NCBI RefSeq assembly: GCF_001905885.1
Contig: NZ_LIYH01000003.1
Location: 868,001 to 932,000 of the forward strand
Origin: Streptomyces sp. CB03234
Lineage (GTDB): Bacteria > Actinomycetota > Actinomycetes > Streptomycetales > Streptomycetaceae
DNA: 64,000 bases
Direction of reading: 5' to 3'
This document shows positions 40,854 to 48,825 of the stretch, piece by piece. Within the stretch, counting starts at the first letter, position 1, and each line of letters begins with the position of its first letter. The notes beneath the pieces were generated by a model. It ran no database searches and was not told where the DNA came from. It saw only the letters and a program-made list of their open reading frames with translations. Both the position numbers and the translations under genes were made by a program.

Positions 40854-41393
40854 ATGTCCCAGCCTGTCTCCCTCTCCGCCTCGGCCTCCGTGGTCACCGA
40901 TGTGCCAACGGCTGCCCAGCTCCTCGACTTCGTCCGCCGCACCGCGGCCGACACCGCACTGGTCGCCTCCCTCCCGCTCGACCCGGAGGGTCGCACGTGG
41001 GTGCGGCTCGACGGGCCGGGCGGCAGCGAGGCCTGGCTCATCGGCTGGCCGCCCGGCACCGGCACGGGGTGGCACGACCACGCCGAGTCGACCGGCGCCT
41101 TCGCCACGGCACGCGGCGCGCTGAAGGAGAACTCCCTGTCCGTGCGGCTGCCTTCGGGCGGCTGGCGGTCACTCGAGCTGAATGAGGGCGTCGACCGCGA
41201 GCGCCTGCTGCGGGCGGGCCAGGGGCGGGCGTTCGGCCGGCACCATGTGCACGAGGTGCTGAACGAGTCGCCCGCCGAGCACGCCGTGTCCGTCCACGCG
41301 TACTACCCGCCGCTGCCGCTGATCCGGCGCTTCAGCCGTACCGGCCCGGTGCTGTGTCTGGAGCAGGTCGAGCGTCCGGAGGACTGGCAGTGA
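40854..41393 (+). CDS. Cysteine dioxygenase
   Basis: 179 residues from the ATG giving MSQPVSLS. A cupin-fold iron enzyme oxidising cysteine to cysteine sulfinate. Metal ligands: the two histidines in GTGWHDHAES and the third in the GRHHVHEVLN region, with Arg/Tyr substrate residues in VHAYYPPLPLIRRF. A cysteine-catabolism function agrees with the downstream rhodanese and the cysteine-rich leader upstream. The stop codon overlaps the next start (GTGA). Other thiol dioxygenases (for example mercaptopropionate dioxygenase) share this fold, so substrate is probable rather than proven. Confidence 0.85.
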   Translation: MSQPVSLSASASVVTDVPTAAQLLDFVRRTAADTALVASLPLDPEGRTWVRLDGPGGSEAWLIGWPPGTGTGWHDHAESTGAFATARGALKENSLSVRLPSGGWRSLELNEGVDRERLLRAGQGRAFGRHHVHEVLNESPAEHAVSVHAYYPPLPLIRRFSRTGPVLCLEQVERPEDWQ

Positions 41394-41770
41394 CCATCGA
41401 CGAGTTGCTGGAGCAGGTCCGGGCGGGGCTGGACCGGGTGACCCCACACGAGGCGTTCGCGGCGGCCGAGGCGGGCGACGCACTCCTGGTGGACATCCGG
41501 TACGCGGCGCTGCGCGAGCGCGACGGGCTGATCCCCGGGGCGCTGGTCGTGGAGCGCAACGAACTGGAGTGGCGCCTCGATCCCCAGGGCAGCCACCGCG
41601 CCCCGGAGGCGGTGAGCCACGACCTGCGGGTCGTCGTGGTGTGCAACGACGGGTACGCCTCGTCCCTGGCGGCCGCGTCCTTGCACCACCTGGGCCTCCA
41701 CCGCGCGACCGACCTCGTCGGCGGCTTCCAAGCCTGGAAGGCGGCGGGCCTCCCGGTCACCGCCCCCTGA
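41390..41770 (+). CDS. Rhodanese-like sulfurtransferase
   Basis: 126 residues. Single rhodanese domain: LLVDIRYAALRERDGLIPGA (CH2A-like), the active-site Cys in VVVVCNDGYASSLAA, and VGGFQAWKAAGLP at the C-terminus. The start is the GTG whose last two bases begin the dioxygenase stop codon (4-bp overlap), so the two are translationally coupled. It probably handles sulfane sulfur formed during cysteine turnover. Active loop C-N-D-G-Y-A-S is six residues, the thiosulfate/sulfane-type length. Confidence 0.88.
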   Translation: MTIDELLEQVRAGLDRVTPHEAFAAAEAGDALLVDIRYAALRERDGLIPGALVVERNELEWRLDPQGSHRAPEAVSHDLRVVVVCNDGYASSLAAASLHHLGLHRATDLVGGFQAWKAAGLPVTAP

Positions 41771-42217
41771 CGCCCCGGCCGCGTCGACGTCCCCCGCTAC
41801 CCCAGTCACCGCAGCCAAGCCACCCCGCCGACTCACCCCCACCCCTCGACGCGCTCTCCCCCCGAGCCACCCGTCTCACAAGTCGCCGAGCGCAAGGCCC
41901 GACCGGCGCCGGCTGCCGCCCGGGCGCGGTAGCCGCCCAGGCGCGGTAGCCGACCGGGCGCGAGGCCTACCAAGCACGTGGCCCGACCGACACCAGTGCC
42001 AGACCAGCACGGGCCCATCCAGCGCCGGTGCCGGGTTCGACCGGACCGGGCGCACGGTCCACCAGGCACGAGTGACAGGCACAGCCCGAGCCACGCGTGG
42101 GGCGCCGACCAGGCGCGCGGCGTACCAGGGGCACGTGGCCGGACGGAGGCCGAGCCGGGCGCGAGGCGCCCGGCATGGCCTGCCGTCGCGCGACCGGCCA
42201 GGCCGCGGGGCGGCGGG
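41771..42217. repeat. GC-rich intergenic spacer with 17-bp tandem repeat
   Basis: 447 bp between convergent rhodanese and recX. GCCGCCCGGGCGCGGTA at 41915-41931 recurs at 41932-41948 with one change and at 41949-41965 with more. Other GCCCGACC and CACGGCC-type units follow up to about 42180. No supported gene, promoter or clear terminator; open frames on both strands look like composition artefacts. Confidence 0.65.
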
Positions 42218-42787
42218 TCAGAGGCCCTCGTAGGGCAGGTCCTCCGTGTCCTCGCCCTCCGCCTCCAGCGCCTGCCGGACCACCCGCAAGGCCATGCCTT
42301 CCGGGTAACCCTTGCGAGCGAGCATGCCGGCGAGGCGGCGGAGGCGGCGGTCGCGGTCGAGGCCGCGGGTCGACCGGAGTTTGCGGGCGACCAGCTCGCG
42401 GGCCGTCTCCTCCTCCTGCTCGGAGTCGAGCTGACCCACCGCTTCGTCGATCAGCTCGGCGTCCACCCCCTTGGTGCGCAGCTCCCGCGCGAGGGCACGG
42501 CGGGCGAGGCCCCGCCCGTGGTGCCGGGATTCCACCCATGCCCCTGCGAAGGCCGCGTCGTCGATCAGGCCGACGTCCTCGAAGCGGGAGAGGACCTCGT
42601 CGGCGACCTCGTCGGGGATCTCACGTTTGCGCAGCGCGTTCGCGAGCTGCTTGCGGGTGCGCGGGGTCCCGGTGAGCAGGCGCAGGCAGATCGCCCGCGC
42701 CCGCTCAGCCGGATCCTGGGGCGACAGCTCCTTCTCGGCCCTCGACGAGTCGGTGCTGTCGCCCGGCCATTCGGTGCGCCGGACCAC
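42218..42787 (-). CDS. recX: Regulatory protein RecX
   Basis: 189 residues, GTG start 4 bp after the recA stop codon. RecX limits RecA filament extension. Three-helix repeats are visible: RARAICLRLLTGTPRTRKQL (repeat 1), IPDEVADEVLSRFEDVGLID with DDAAFAGAWVESR (repeat 2), and ELIDEAVGQLDSEQEEETAREL onward (repeat 3). Cotranscribed with recA, so it should be induced by DNA damage with it. Confidence 0.94.
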   Translation of the reverse strand: MVRRTEWPGDSTDSSRAEKELSPQDPAERARAICLRLLTGTPRTRKQLANALRKREIPDEVADEVLSRFEDVGLIDDAAFAGAWVESRHHGRGLARRALARELRTKGVDAELIDEAVGQLDSEQEEETARELVARKLRSTRGLDRDRRLRRLAGMLARKGYPEGMALRVVRQALEAEGEDTEDLPYEGL

Positions 42788-42791
42788 GGGG

Positions 42792-43931
42792 TCAGGCCTT
42801 GGCGGCCGCGGTCTTGGTCGCCTTGGTGGCCTTGGCCGCCGGGGCCGGGACGGACTTCGCCGGCTCGTCCGAGGCCGCCGCCGCTCCCGCGGCTCCCGCC
42901 GCGTCCGTGCCGGGCTCGGCCGCCGGGGCCTCGGGCCGGACGCCGACGCCCAGCTTCTCCTTGATCTTCTTCTCGATCTCGTTGGCGAGGTCGGGGTTGT
43001 CCTTCAGGAAGTTGCGGGCGTTCTCCTTGCCCTGGCCCAGCTGGTCGCCCTCGTACGTGTACCAGGCGCCCGCCTTGCGGACGAAGCCGTGCTCGACGCC
43101 CATGTCGATCAGGCCGCCCTCGCGGCTGATGCCCTGGCCGTAGAGGATGTCGAACTCGGCCTGCTTGAACGGCGGCGCGACCTTGTTCTTGACGACCTTG
43201 CAACGGGTGCGGTTGCCGACCGCCTCCGTGCCGTCCTTGAGGGTCTCGATACGGCGGATGTCGATACGCACCGAGGCGTAGAACTTCAGCGCCCGGCCAC
43301 CCGTCGTGGTCTCCGGCGAGCCGAACATCACACCGATCTTCTCGCGGAGCTGGTTGATGAAGATCGCCGTGGTCTTGGACTGGTTGAGCGCGCTGGTGAT
43401 CTTCCGGAGCGCCTGGCTCATCAGACGGGCCTGCAGACCCACGTGCGAGTCGCCCATCTCGCCCTCGATCTCCGCGCGCGGCACGAGCGCCGCCACGGAG
43501 TCGATGACGATCAGGTCGAGCGCGCCGGAGCGGACCAGCATGTCCACGATCTCCAGGGCCTGCTCGCCGTTGTCGGGCTGGGACAGGATCAGGTTGTCGA
43601 TGTCGACACCGAGCTTCTTCGCGTACTCGGGGTCGAGGGCGTGCTCGGCGTCCACGAACGCCACCTGGCCGCCGGCCTTCTGCGCGTTGGCCACGGCGTG
43701 CAGGGTGAGGGTCGTCTTACCGGAGGACTCCGGGCCGTACACCTCCACCACACGCCCGCGGGGCAGCCCGCCGACGCCGAGGGCGACGTCCAGCGCGGTC
43801 GACCCGGTCGGGATCACCTCGATGGGCTCGTTCGGCCGCTCGCCGAGGCGCATCACCGCGCCCTTGCCGAATTGCCGTTCAATCTGTGCGAGCGCGGCGT
43901 CGAGCGCCTTCTCGCGGTCGGTTCCTGCCAT
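42792..43931 (-). CDS. recA: Recombinase RecA
   Basis: 379 residues. It forms the strand-exchange filament and triggers LexA self-cleavage. Walker A GPESSGKT at residues 66-73, Walker B LIVIDSVAAL, loop L2 region FINQLREKIGVMFGSPETTTGG. The C-terminus is the Ala/Lys/Pro-rich tail typical of Streptomyces RecA (AAEPGTDAAGAAGAA... ending TKTAAAKA). The start is the ATG giving MAGTDREKALDAALAQ; the longer in-frame extension is inside the 5' leader. An SOS-type promoter lies about 160 bp upstream. Confidence 0.98.
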   Translation of the reverse strand: MAGTDREKALDAALAQIERQFGKGAVMRLGERPNEPIEVIPTGSTALDVALGVGGLPRGRVVEVYGPESSGKTTLTLHAVANAQKAGGQVAFVDAEHALDPEYAKKLGVDIDNLILSQPDNGEQALEIVDMLVRSGALDLIVIDSVAALVPRAEIEGEMGDSHVGLQARLMSQALRKITSALNQSKTTAIFINQLREKIGVMFGSPETTTGGRALKFYASVRIDIRRIETLKDGTEAVGNRTRCKVVKNKVAPPFKQAEFDILYGQGISREGGLIDMGVEHGFVRKAGAWYTYEGDQLGQGKENARNFLKDNPDLANEIEKKIKEKLGVGVRPEAPAAEPGTDAAGAAGAAAASDEPAKSVPAPAAKATKATKTAAAKA

Positions 43932-44090
43932 GGGTTCCACCCGGTTTGCTTGAGTCGATCGCTTCACGTCAAAGACGCTAACCCCTGCCACTGACAATGG
44001 GCCCCGACGTCCCTCCGACCTGTGGATAACTCAGCGGCCGACACCTCGTCGCCCCCGTCGTCGCCCCCGTAATTCCGGGCCGGAACCCCC

Positions 44091-44120
44091 ATAAGAATGG
44101 ATGTTCGATTTTGCTGTCAA
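44091..44120 (-). promoter_or_regulatory. recA promoter with SOS box
   Basis: On the minus strand TTGACA (44115-44120) and TCTTAT (44091-44096) lie 18 bp apart. Between and over them TCGAACATCCATTCTT (44093-44108) carries one perfect LexA half-site, TCGAAC, and a degenerate second half. It matches the GAACATCCATTC element that I recall for Streptomyces recA promoters. The resulting leader is about 150 nt. Confidence 0.78.
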
Positions 44121-44172
44121 GCGAGCCACACCGGTCCACCGCGGGGCGTCGTCACACCCGCCCGCACCCGCG

Positions 44173-45477
44173 TCAGGCGCCGTCGCGTGGCGGCGCCCCG
44201 GCGCCCGGTTCCTGTTCCTTCTTGGCGCCGAGGGCCCGCTGCACCCGGGCCAGGACAGCCTCACCGTGCCGACGGTGGCCGTGCATCCGCGGGTCCTCCG
44301 TCACGTCGTACCGCTTCACGTACGCGCCGAGGAACGCCTGGAGGGTCGCGACCGCCGGGATCGCGATGAGCGCGCCGACCGCGCCGAGCAGCGCGGTACC
44401 CGCCACGACCGACCCGAAGGCCACCGCCGGGTGGATGTCCACGGTCTTCGCGGTGAGCTTGGGCTGGAGCACGTAGTTCTCGAACTGCTGGTACACCACG
44501 ACGAACGCCAGCACCCACAGCGCGTACCAGGGGTTCTCGGTGAAGGCGATCAGCATCGGCAGCGCACCCGCCAGGTAGGTGCCGATGGTGGGGAGGAACT
44601 GGGAGACCAGACCGACCCACACGGCCAGCGCGGGCGCGTACGGCACCGCCAGGAACTCCAGCAGGACGTAGTGGGCGACGCCGGAGATCAGGGCCATGAG
44701 CCCGCGCGAGTACAGATAGCCGCCGGTCTTGTCGACGGCGATCTCCCACGCGCGCAGCACCTCGGCCTGCTTGGCGGGCGGCAGGACGGAGCACAGGGCC
44801 CGGCGCAGCCGCGGGCCGTCGGCCGCGAAGTAGAACGAGAACAGGAAGATCGTGAGCAGCTTGAACAGCCCGCCGAGCACCGTCGCGGAGACGTCCAGCA
44901 CTCCGCTCGCGCTGTTCTGGACGTACTTCCGCAGCCAGTCGGAGCGCAGCAGGCTGTCCTGGACCTCGACCCGGGACAGCTCGGTGTGGAACGTGTGGTT
45001 GATCCAGTTGATGAGCGAGTCGAGGTACCGGGGGAAGTCCTCGACCATCTCGATGATCTGGCCGGCCAGCATCGAGCCGAGCAGCACGACGAACCCGACA
45101 CCGACCGCCAGGACCGCGAAGAAGACCAGGAAGGTGGCGAGGCCGCGGCGCATCCCCCGGGCGGCCATCCGCCCGACGGCGGGTTCGATCGCCAGTGCCA
45201 GGAAGAAGGCGATGAGGATGTTCAGCAGCAGGCCGATGAGCTGGTGGAAGGCCCAACTGCCCAGCTGGAAACAGGCGTAGAGGGCGAGGGCCAGGACCAT
45301 GGCCTTGGGGAGCCAGCGAGGCATGCGGGCGGCGGGGTGCCCGCCGCCGGCCGACGTGGTCGCCGTCGCCGCCGCGGTCCTGCTCGGCGGCACGGCGGCC
45401 GGGTTGGTGGCCGGTGACGCGGGTTCGCCCGTCACCGGCTCGGTGGTCGTCGTCTCTGTCTCGTCAGTCGGGGCCAC
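44173..45477 (-). CDS. AI-2E family transporter (PerM/TqsA-like)
   Basis: 434 residues with about seven to eight membrane spans. Typical of the AI-2 exporter superfamily (PF01594): ILIAFFLALAIEPAVGRMAARGMRRGLATFLVFF near the start, then LFKLLTIFLFSFYFAADGPRLR, WVGLVSQFLPTIGTYLAGALP and QQFENYVLQPKLTAKTVDIHPAVAF. Hydrophilic N-terminal (Thr/Ala/Pro-rich) and C-terminal tails. The family includes exporters of various small molecules and Na/H antiporters, so the substrate is open. It is located between recA and a DUF3046 gene on the same strand. Confidence 0.88.
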   Translation of the reverse strand: MAPTDETETTTTEPVTGEPASPATNPAAVPPSRTAAATATTSAGGGHPAARMPRWLPKAMVLALALYACFQLGSWAFHQLIGLLLNILIAFFLALAIEPAVGRMAARGMRRGLATFLVFFAVLAVGVGFVVLLGSMLAGQIIEMVEDFPRYLDSLINWINHTFHTELSRVEVQDSLLRSDWLRKYVQNSASGVLDVSATVLGGLFKLLTIFLFSFYFAADGPRLRRALCSVLPPAKQAEVLRAWEIAVDKTGGYLYSRGLMALISGVAHYVLLEFLAVPYAPALAVWVGLVSQFLPTIGTYLAGALPMLIAFTENPWYALWVLAFVVVYQQFENYVLQPKLTAKTVDIHPAVAFGSVVAGTALLGAVGALIAIPAVATLQAFLGAYVKRYDVTEDPRMHGHRRHGEAVLARVQRALGAKKEQEPGAGAPPRDGA

Positions 45478-45549
45478 GGGCCAAGTCTCCCGTACGGCTG
45501 TGACACTCGGCCGGTCAGCCCGGAGACCACCGCTTCAGTACACGACCGC

Positions 45550-45744
45550 TCACCGCTTGTCGGCGGGCACGTCCACGGCCACGCAGACCGCCCGCCACAC
45601 GTCCTTCGCCTCCCACCCCGCGTCCAGCGCCTGGTACACCGTCCGGCCGCCCAGCTCGGACATGACATGGTCCCGGGCGAAGGACTCGGCGTACACCTCA
45701 CCGAAGTGGTCCGCCATCCGCTCCCAGAAAATCGTCAACCGCAT
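45550..45744 (-). CDS. DUF3046 protein
   Basis: 64 residues. MRLTIFWERMADHFGEVYAE and RDHVMSELGGRTVYQALDAG, then VWRAVCVAVDVP: a conserved small actinobacterial family commonly found near recA/recX. Helical, probably cytoplasmic, function unknown. ATG start. It lies 72 bp upstream of the AI-2E gene on the same strand and could be cotranscribed. Confidence 0.88.
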   Translation of the reverse strand: MRLTIFWERMADHFGEVYAESFARDHVMSELGGRTVYQALDAGWEAKDVWRAVCVAVDVPADKR

Positions 45745-45823
45745 GCCTCAAGTATCCCGCTCCTGAGAGTGCAGCCCTGTCCACGCCGCTTGCCGAAAGC
45801 CCTTTCCGCCCTACGGTCGGAAC

Positions 45824-46732
45824 ATGGCTGGAACTCTCCTCTCCCGCGCCGAGCACTTCATCTGGCTGACGGCCCGCGTGCTCGAACAGCGGCGGTTCGC
45901 TTACCACTTCCTGGGCGGTGGCGCCGACTCCGTGGAGGCGGCCCTGACCGCGTACCTCAACGAGGACGGGGGTTACGGGCACGCCCTGGAGCCGGATCTG
46001 CGCGGACCCGTCAGCCAGCCGCTGCACACCGCTCACGCCCTGCGGGTGCTGGACTCCATCGGCCGCTGCGGCGGACTGCGCGTGGACCGCGTCTGCCGCT
46101 ACCTGACGGGCGTGACCACCCACGACGGGGCTCTTCCGGCTCTTCACCCCTCGATCCGGGGCTATCCGGTCGCTCCGTTCATGCCGGTCGTGGACGACCC
46201 GCCGAGCGACCTGCTGGCCACCGGCCCGGTCGTCGGGCTCCTCCACCGCAACCAGGTGTGGCACGCGTGGCTCTTCCGCGCCACGGATTTCTGCTGGGCC
46301 GCCGTCGACGCGCTGGAGAAGTCGCATCCGTACGAGATCCAGGCCGCCGTCGCCTTCCTGGACGGGGTTCCGGACCGTACCCGCGCGGAGGCCGCCGCGG
46401 ACCGGCTCGGCCGCCTGGTGCGGGAGCAGCGGCTGGCGGTGCTGGACCCGGACCGCGTCGACGAGTATCCGGTCGCACCCGGCTACGCCCCGGGCGAGCA
46501 CCACTTTCCGCACGACTACGCGCGCGTGCCGGACTCGCTCGCCCGGCGCTGGTTCACGGACGAGGAGATGGACCGGTCCCTGGACCGCCTCGCGGCCGAC
46601 CAGGAGGGGGACGGCGGCTGGCCGGTCAGGTGGCGCCAGTGGGCGCCGGGCACGGCCCTGGAGTCCCGCCCGATCGTGACGATCGAGGCGCTGCGTACGC
46701 TGCGGGCGCACGGGCGCCGGATCAGCGACTGA
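45824..46732 (+). CDS. Prenyltransferase/squalene-cyclase-fold hypothetical protein
   Basis: 302 residues. Repeats LNEDGGYGHALEPDLRGP (about residues 45-62) and ADQEGDGGWPVRWRQW (about 258-273) resemble the QW-type motifs of alpha/alpha-barrel cyclases, but the DXDD catalytic motif of squalene/hopene cyclases is not visible. Alone and divergent from DUF3046; the gene is convergent with azlD. Probably a single-domain relative without known reaction. Confidence 0.65.
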   Translation: MAGTLLSRAEHFIWLTARVLEQRRFAYHFLGGGADSVEAALTAYLNEDGGYGHALEPDLRGPVSQPLHTAHALRVLDSIGRCGGLRVDRVCRYLTGVTTHDGALPALHPSIRGYPVAPFMPVVDDPPSDLLATGPVVGLLHRNQVWHAWLFRATDFCWAAVDALEKSHPYEIQAAVAFLDGVPDRTRAEAAADRLGRLVREQRLAVLDPDRVDEYPVAPGYAPGEHHFPHDYARVPDSLARRWFTDEEMDRSLDRLAADQEGDGGWPVRWRQWAPGTALESRPIVTIEALRTLRAHGRRISD

Positions 46733-46772
46733 TCCCGGAGAGCCGCGCCCCTGGCCGCCGGTCCGCGGGCCG

Positions 46773-47081
46773 TCAGCCGCCCACGGCCCGTACACCCGCC
46801 GTCACCGCCACCGCCGCGGCGACCACGACCAGGAAGGGCGCGCGCAGCACCAGGGCGAGCGCCGCCGCGGCGAGGCCGGCTCCCCGCGCGTCGACGACGA
46901 GCGCGCTGTCGGCGCCGAAGGTCTGCTGGGCGGTCAGCGCGGCCAGCAGGGCGACGGGCAGCAGTGCCGACAGCCGCTGCACCAGCGGCCGCTCCAGCGT
47001 CCCCGCGGGAATCAGGAGGCCGATCAGCTTGAGGAGGTAGCAGCCGGCGGCGGTCAGCCCCAGGGCGATCCAGATGGTCAA
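46773..47081 (-). CDS. azlD: Branched-chain amino acid export subunit AzlD
   Basis: 102 residues from a TTG start that overlaps the azlC stop (TTGA), the only start that gives the family N-terminus LTIWIALGLTAAGCYLLKL. Three to four hydrophobic segments. It works with AzlC as a two-part exporter. The overlap shows translational coupling. Confidence 0.85.
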   Translation of the reverse strand: MTIWIALGLTAAGCYLLKLIGLLIPAGTLERPLVQRLSALLPVALLAALTAQQTFGADSALVVDARGAGLAAAALALVLRAPFLVVVAAAVAVTAGVRAVGG

Positions 47082-47818
47082 CGGCCCGTCCCCTTCTCCC
47101 CGCCACGGCCGGTCCTGCGGCCCTGGCACCCCAGCACGACGGGCGCGGCCAGTGCCGCGACGAGCACCGGCACCCCGGCGGGCAGCACCGGAAGGAGGCC
47201 CAGCCCGAGGACGACGGCGATCGCGGCGACCGCCCGCTCGGTGGCGGTCCGCAGCATGGGCGCCAGAAGGGCGAGGAAGACGGCCGGCCCGGCCGCGTCC
47301 AGTCCCCACGCGTCGGTGTCACCGATGGCCTCCGCGCCCAGCGCCCCGAGGAGCGTGGTGAGGTTCCACAGCACATAGAGGGTGATCCCGGTGACGGTGA
47401 AGCCGATGCGGGCGGCCCGCCGGTCCGGCTGGGCGAGGGACACGGCCGCCGTCTCGTCGATGACCCAGTGGGCGGCGAGCGGCCGTACGGACCTGGGCAG
47501 GGCCAGGAGCTGGGACAGCCGCAGCCCGTAGAAGGCGTTGCGGGTGCCGAGGAAGAAGGCGCCCGCGGCGGCGGTGAACGGATTCCCGCCGGCGGCCAGG
47601 GCCCCGACGAGCGCGAACTGCGAGGCGCCCGTGAAGACCAGCAGGCTGAGCGCGCAGGTCTGGAGCAGGCCGAGCCCGGCCCCGGCCGAGGTGACGCCGA
47701 ACGCGAAACCGGATAGTCCGACGGCCACGCCGACGCCGAGCGCGTCCCGGACGACGGCACGGTCGGGCTTGGTCGCGGGCGGTACGCCCATCTGTGTGAG
47801 TGCTGTCTGTTCTGCCAC
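47078..47818 (-). CDS. azlC: Branched-chain amino acid exporter AzlC
   Basis: 246 residues, seven or so membrane spans. Family motifs: GFAFGVTSAGAGLGLLQTCALSLLVFTGASQFA, FFLGTRNAFYGLRLSQLL and HWVIDETAAVSLAQP. ATG start. It lies 9 bp after the AraC-type regulator stop codon, so araC-azlC-azlD form one operon, and the regulator likely responds to the exported amino acid. Confidence 0.92.
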   Translation of the reverse strand: MAEQTALTQMGVPPATKPDRAVVRDALGVGVAVGLSGFAFGVTSAGAGLGLLQTCALSLLVFTGASQFALVGALAAGGNPFTAAAGAFFLGTRNAFYGLRLSQLLALPRSVRPLAAHWVIDETAAVSLAQPDRRAARIGFTVTGITLYVLWNLTTLLGALGAEAIGDTDAWGLDAAGPAVFLALLAPMLRTATERAVAAIAVVLGLGLLPVLPAGVPVLVAALAAPVVLGCQGRRTGRGGEKGTGR

Positions 47819-47827
47819 GCCCCGACG

Positions 47828-48688
47828 CTACGAAGCGGGAAGCTCCCCGGTCTTGTACGTTCTTGCACGTTCGCGCTGGTAGGCGCCCGGCGGCACCCCG
47901 ACGATCCGGGTGAAGTGCCGGTTCAGGTGCGGCTGGTCGGTGAACCCGACCTCGACGGCGGCGGCCGCGGGCGCCGTACCGGCCTCCAGGAGGTGGCGAG
48001 CGGTCCGTACGCGGGCATTGGTGAGCCAGGTGTGGGGCGGCATGCCGTAGGCGGCCTTGAAGGCGCGCAGCAGGGCGAAGGGGCTGGTGCCGAGTTCCCG
48101 CGCGAGCTGGTCCAGGGACGGCGGCCGGGCCATCCGCTCCCGGAGGAGTTCCCTGGCCCGGGAGGCCGTGCGGGCTCCGGCGGCGAGTGGTTCGCGCCGC
48201 GGCATCGACTGGCCGTGGCGGCGCAGCAGCCGGGCCACGGCGATCCGCAGCAGACTGTCGGCGGCGAGCGCGTTGCCCTCCTCGGCCGCCCTGTGCACCG
48301 CGCGGACGAGCTGGGCGGTGTCCTCGTCCTCGACAATGGTCTCGGCGAAGCCGGCGGTGCCGCGCAGTGTCGTCTCCTCCTCCGCGATCGCGGCGACGAG
48401 CTCCGACGACGGATAGAGGGTGGCGTACGACCAGCCTTCGGGCACTCCGGCGTGCGCGGAGTGCGGCACCTCGGGGTTGATCATGACGACGGTGCCGGGG
48501 CGGGCCCGGATGGTGCCCTCCGGCATGATCACGTCCTCGACACCACGCCGCACCGCGCCGAGGACGAACCCCTCATGGCTGTGCCGGGTGAAGGAATGGC
48601 GTACGTAGCGGGCGCGGAGCAGGTCGAGCCCGGGCACACCGGGGTACTGCCAGTGCCTGGCCCATTCGCCTTCCCGCCCGCTCGCCAT
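47828..48688 (-). CDS. AraC-family regulator of azlCD
   Basis: 286 residues. N-terminal cupin ligand domain with FTRHSHEGFVLGAVRRG and GTVVMINPEVPHSAHAG; C-terminal two-HTH AraC domain from about residue 180 (SLDQLARELGTSPFALLRAFKAAYG and AAVEVGFTDQPHLNRHFTRIVG). First gene of the azl operon and divergent from lhr across a 137-bp spacer with no clear operator. Confidence 0.9.
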   Translation of the reverse strand: MASGREGEWARHWQYPGVPGLDLLRARYVRHSFTRHSHEGFVLGAVRRGVEDVIMPEGTIRARPGTVVMINPEVPHSAHAGVPEGWSYATLYPSSELVAAIAEEETTLRGTAGFAETIVEDEDTAQLVRAVHRAAEEGNALAADSLLRIAVARLLRRHGQSMPRREPLAAGARTASRARELLRERMARPPSLDQLARELGTSPFALLRAFKAAYGMPPHTWLTNARVRTARHLLEAGTAPAAAAVEVGFTDQPHLNRHFTRIVGVPPGAYQRERARTYKTGELPAS

Positions 48689-48825
48689 TCCTCCATTCTG
48701 CGTCCGCCCCTCGCGCCGCCGGCCTGCACGTCCACGTCCCGGACGGCCGGGAGAGGGTGCCGGATCGGCCCCCGACCGGCCGCCGGACCGGCCGCCGCGC
48801 CGGATTGTCAGTGGTGGGGTGCACG

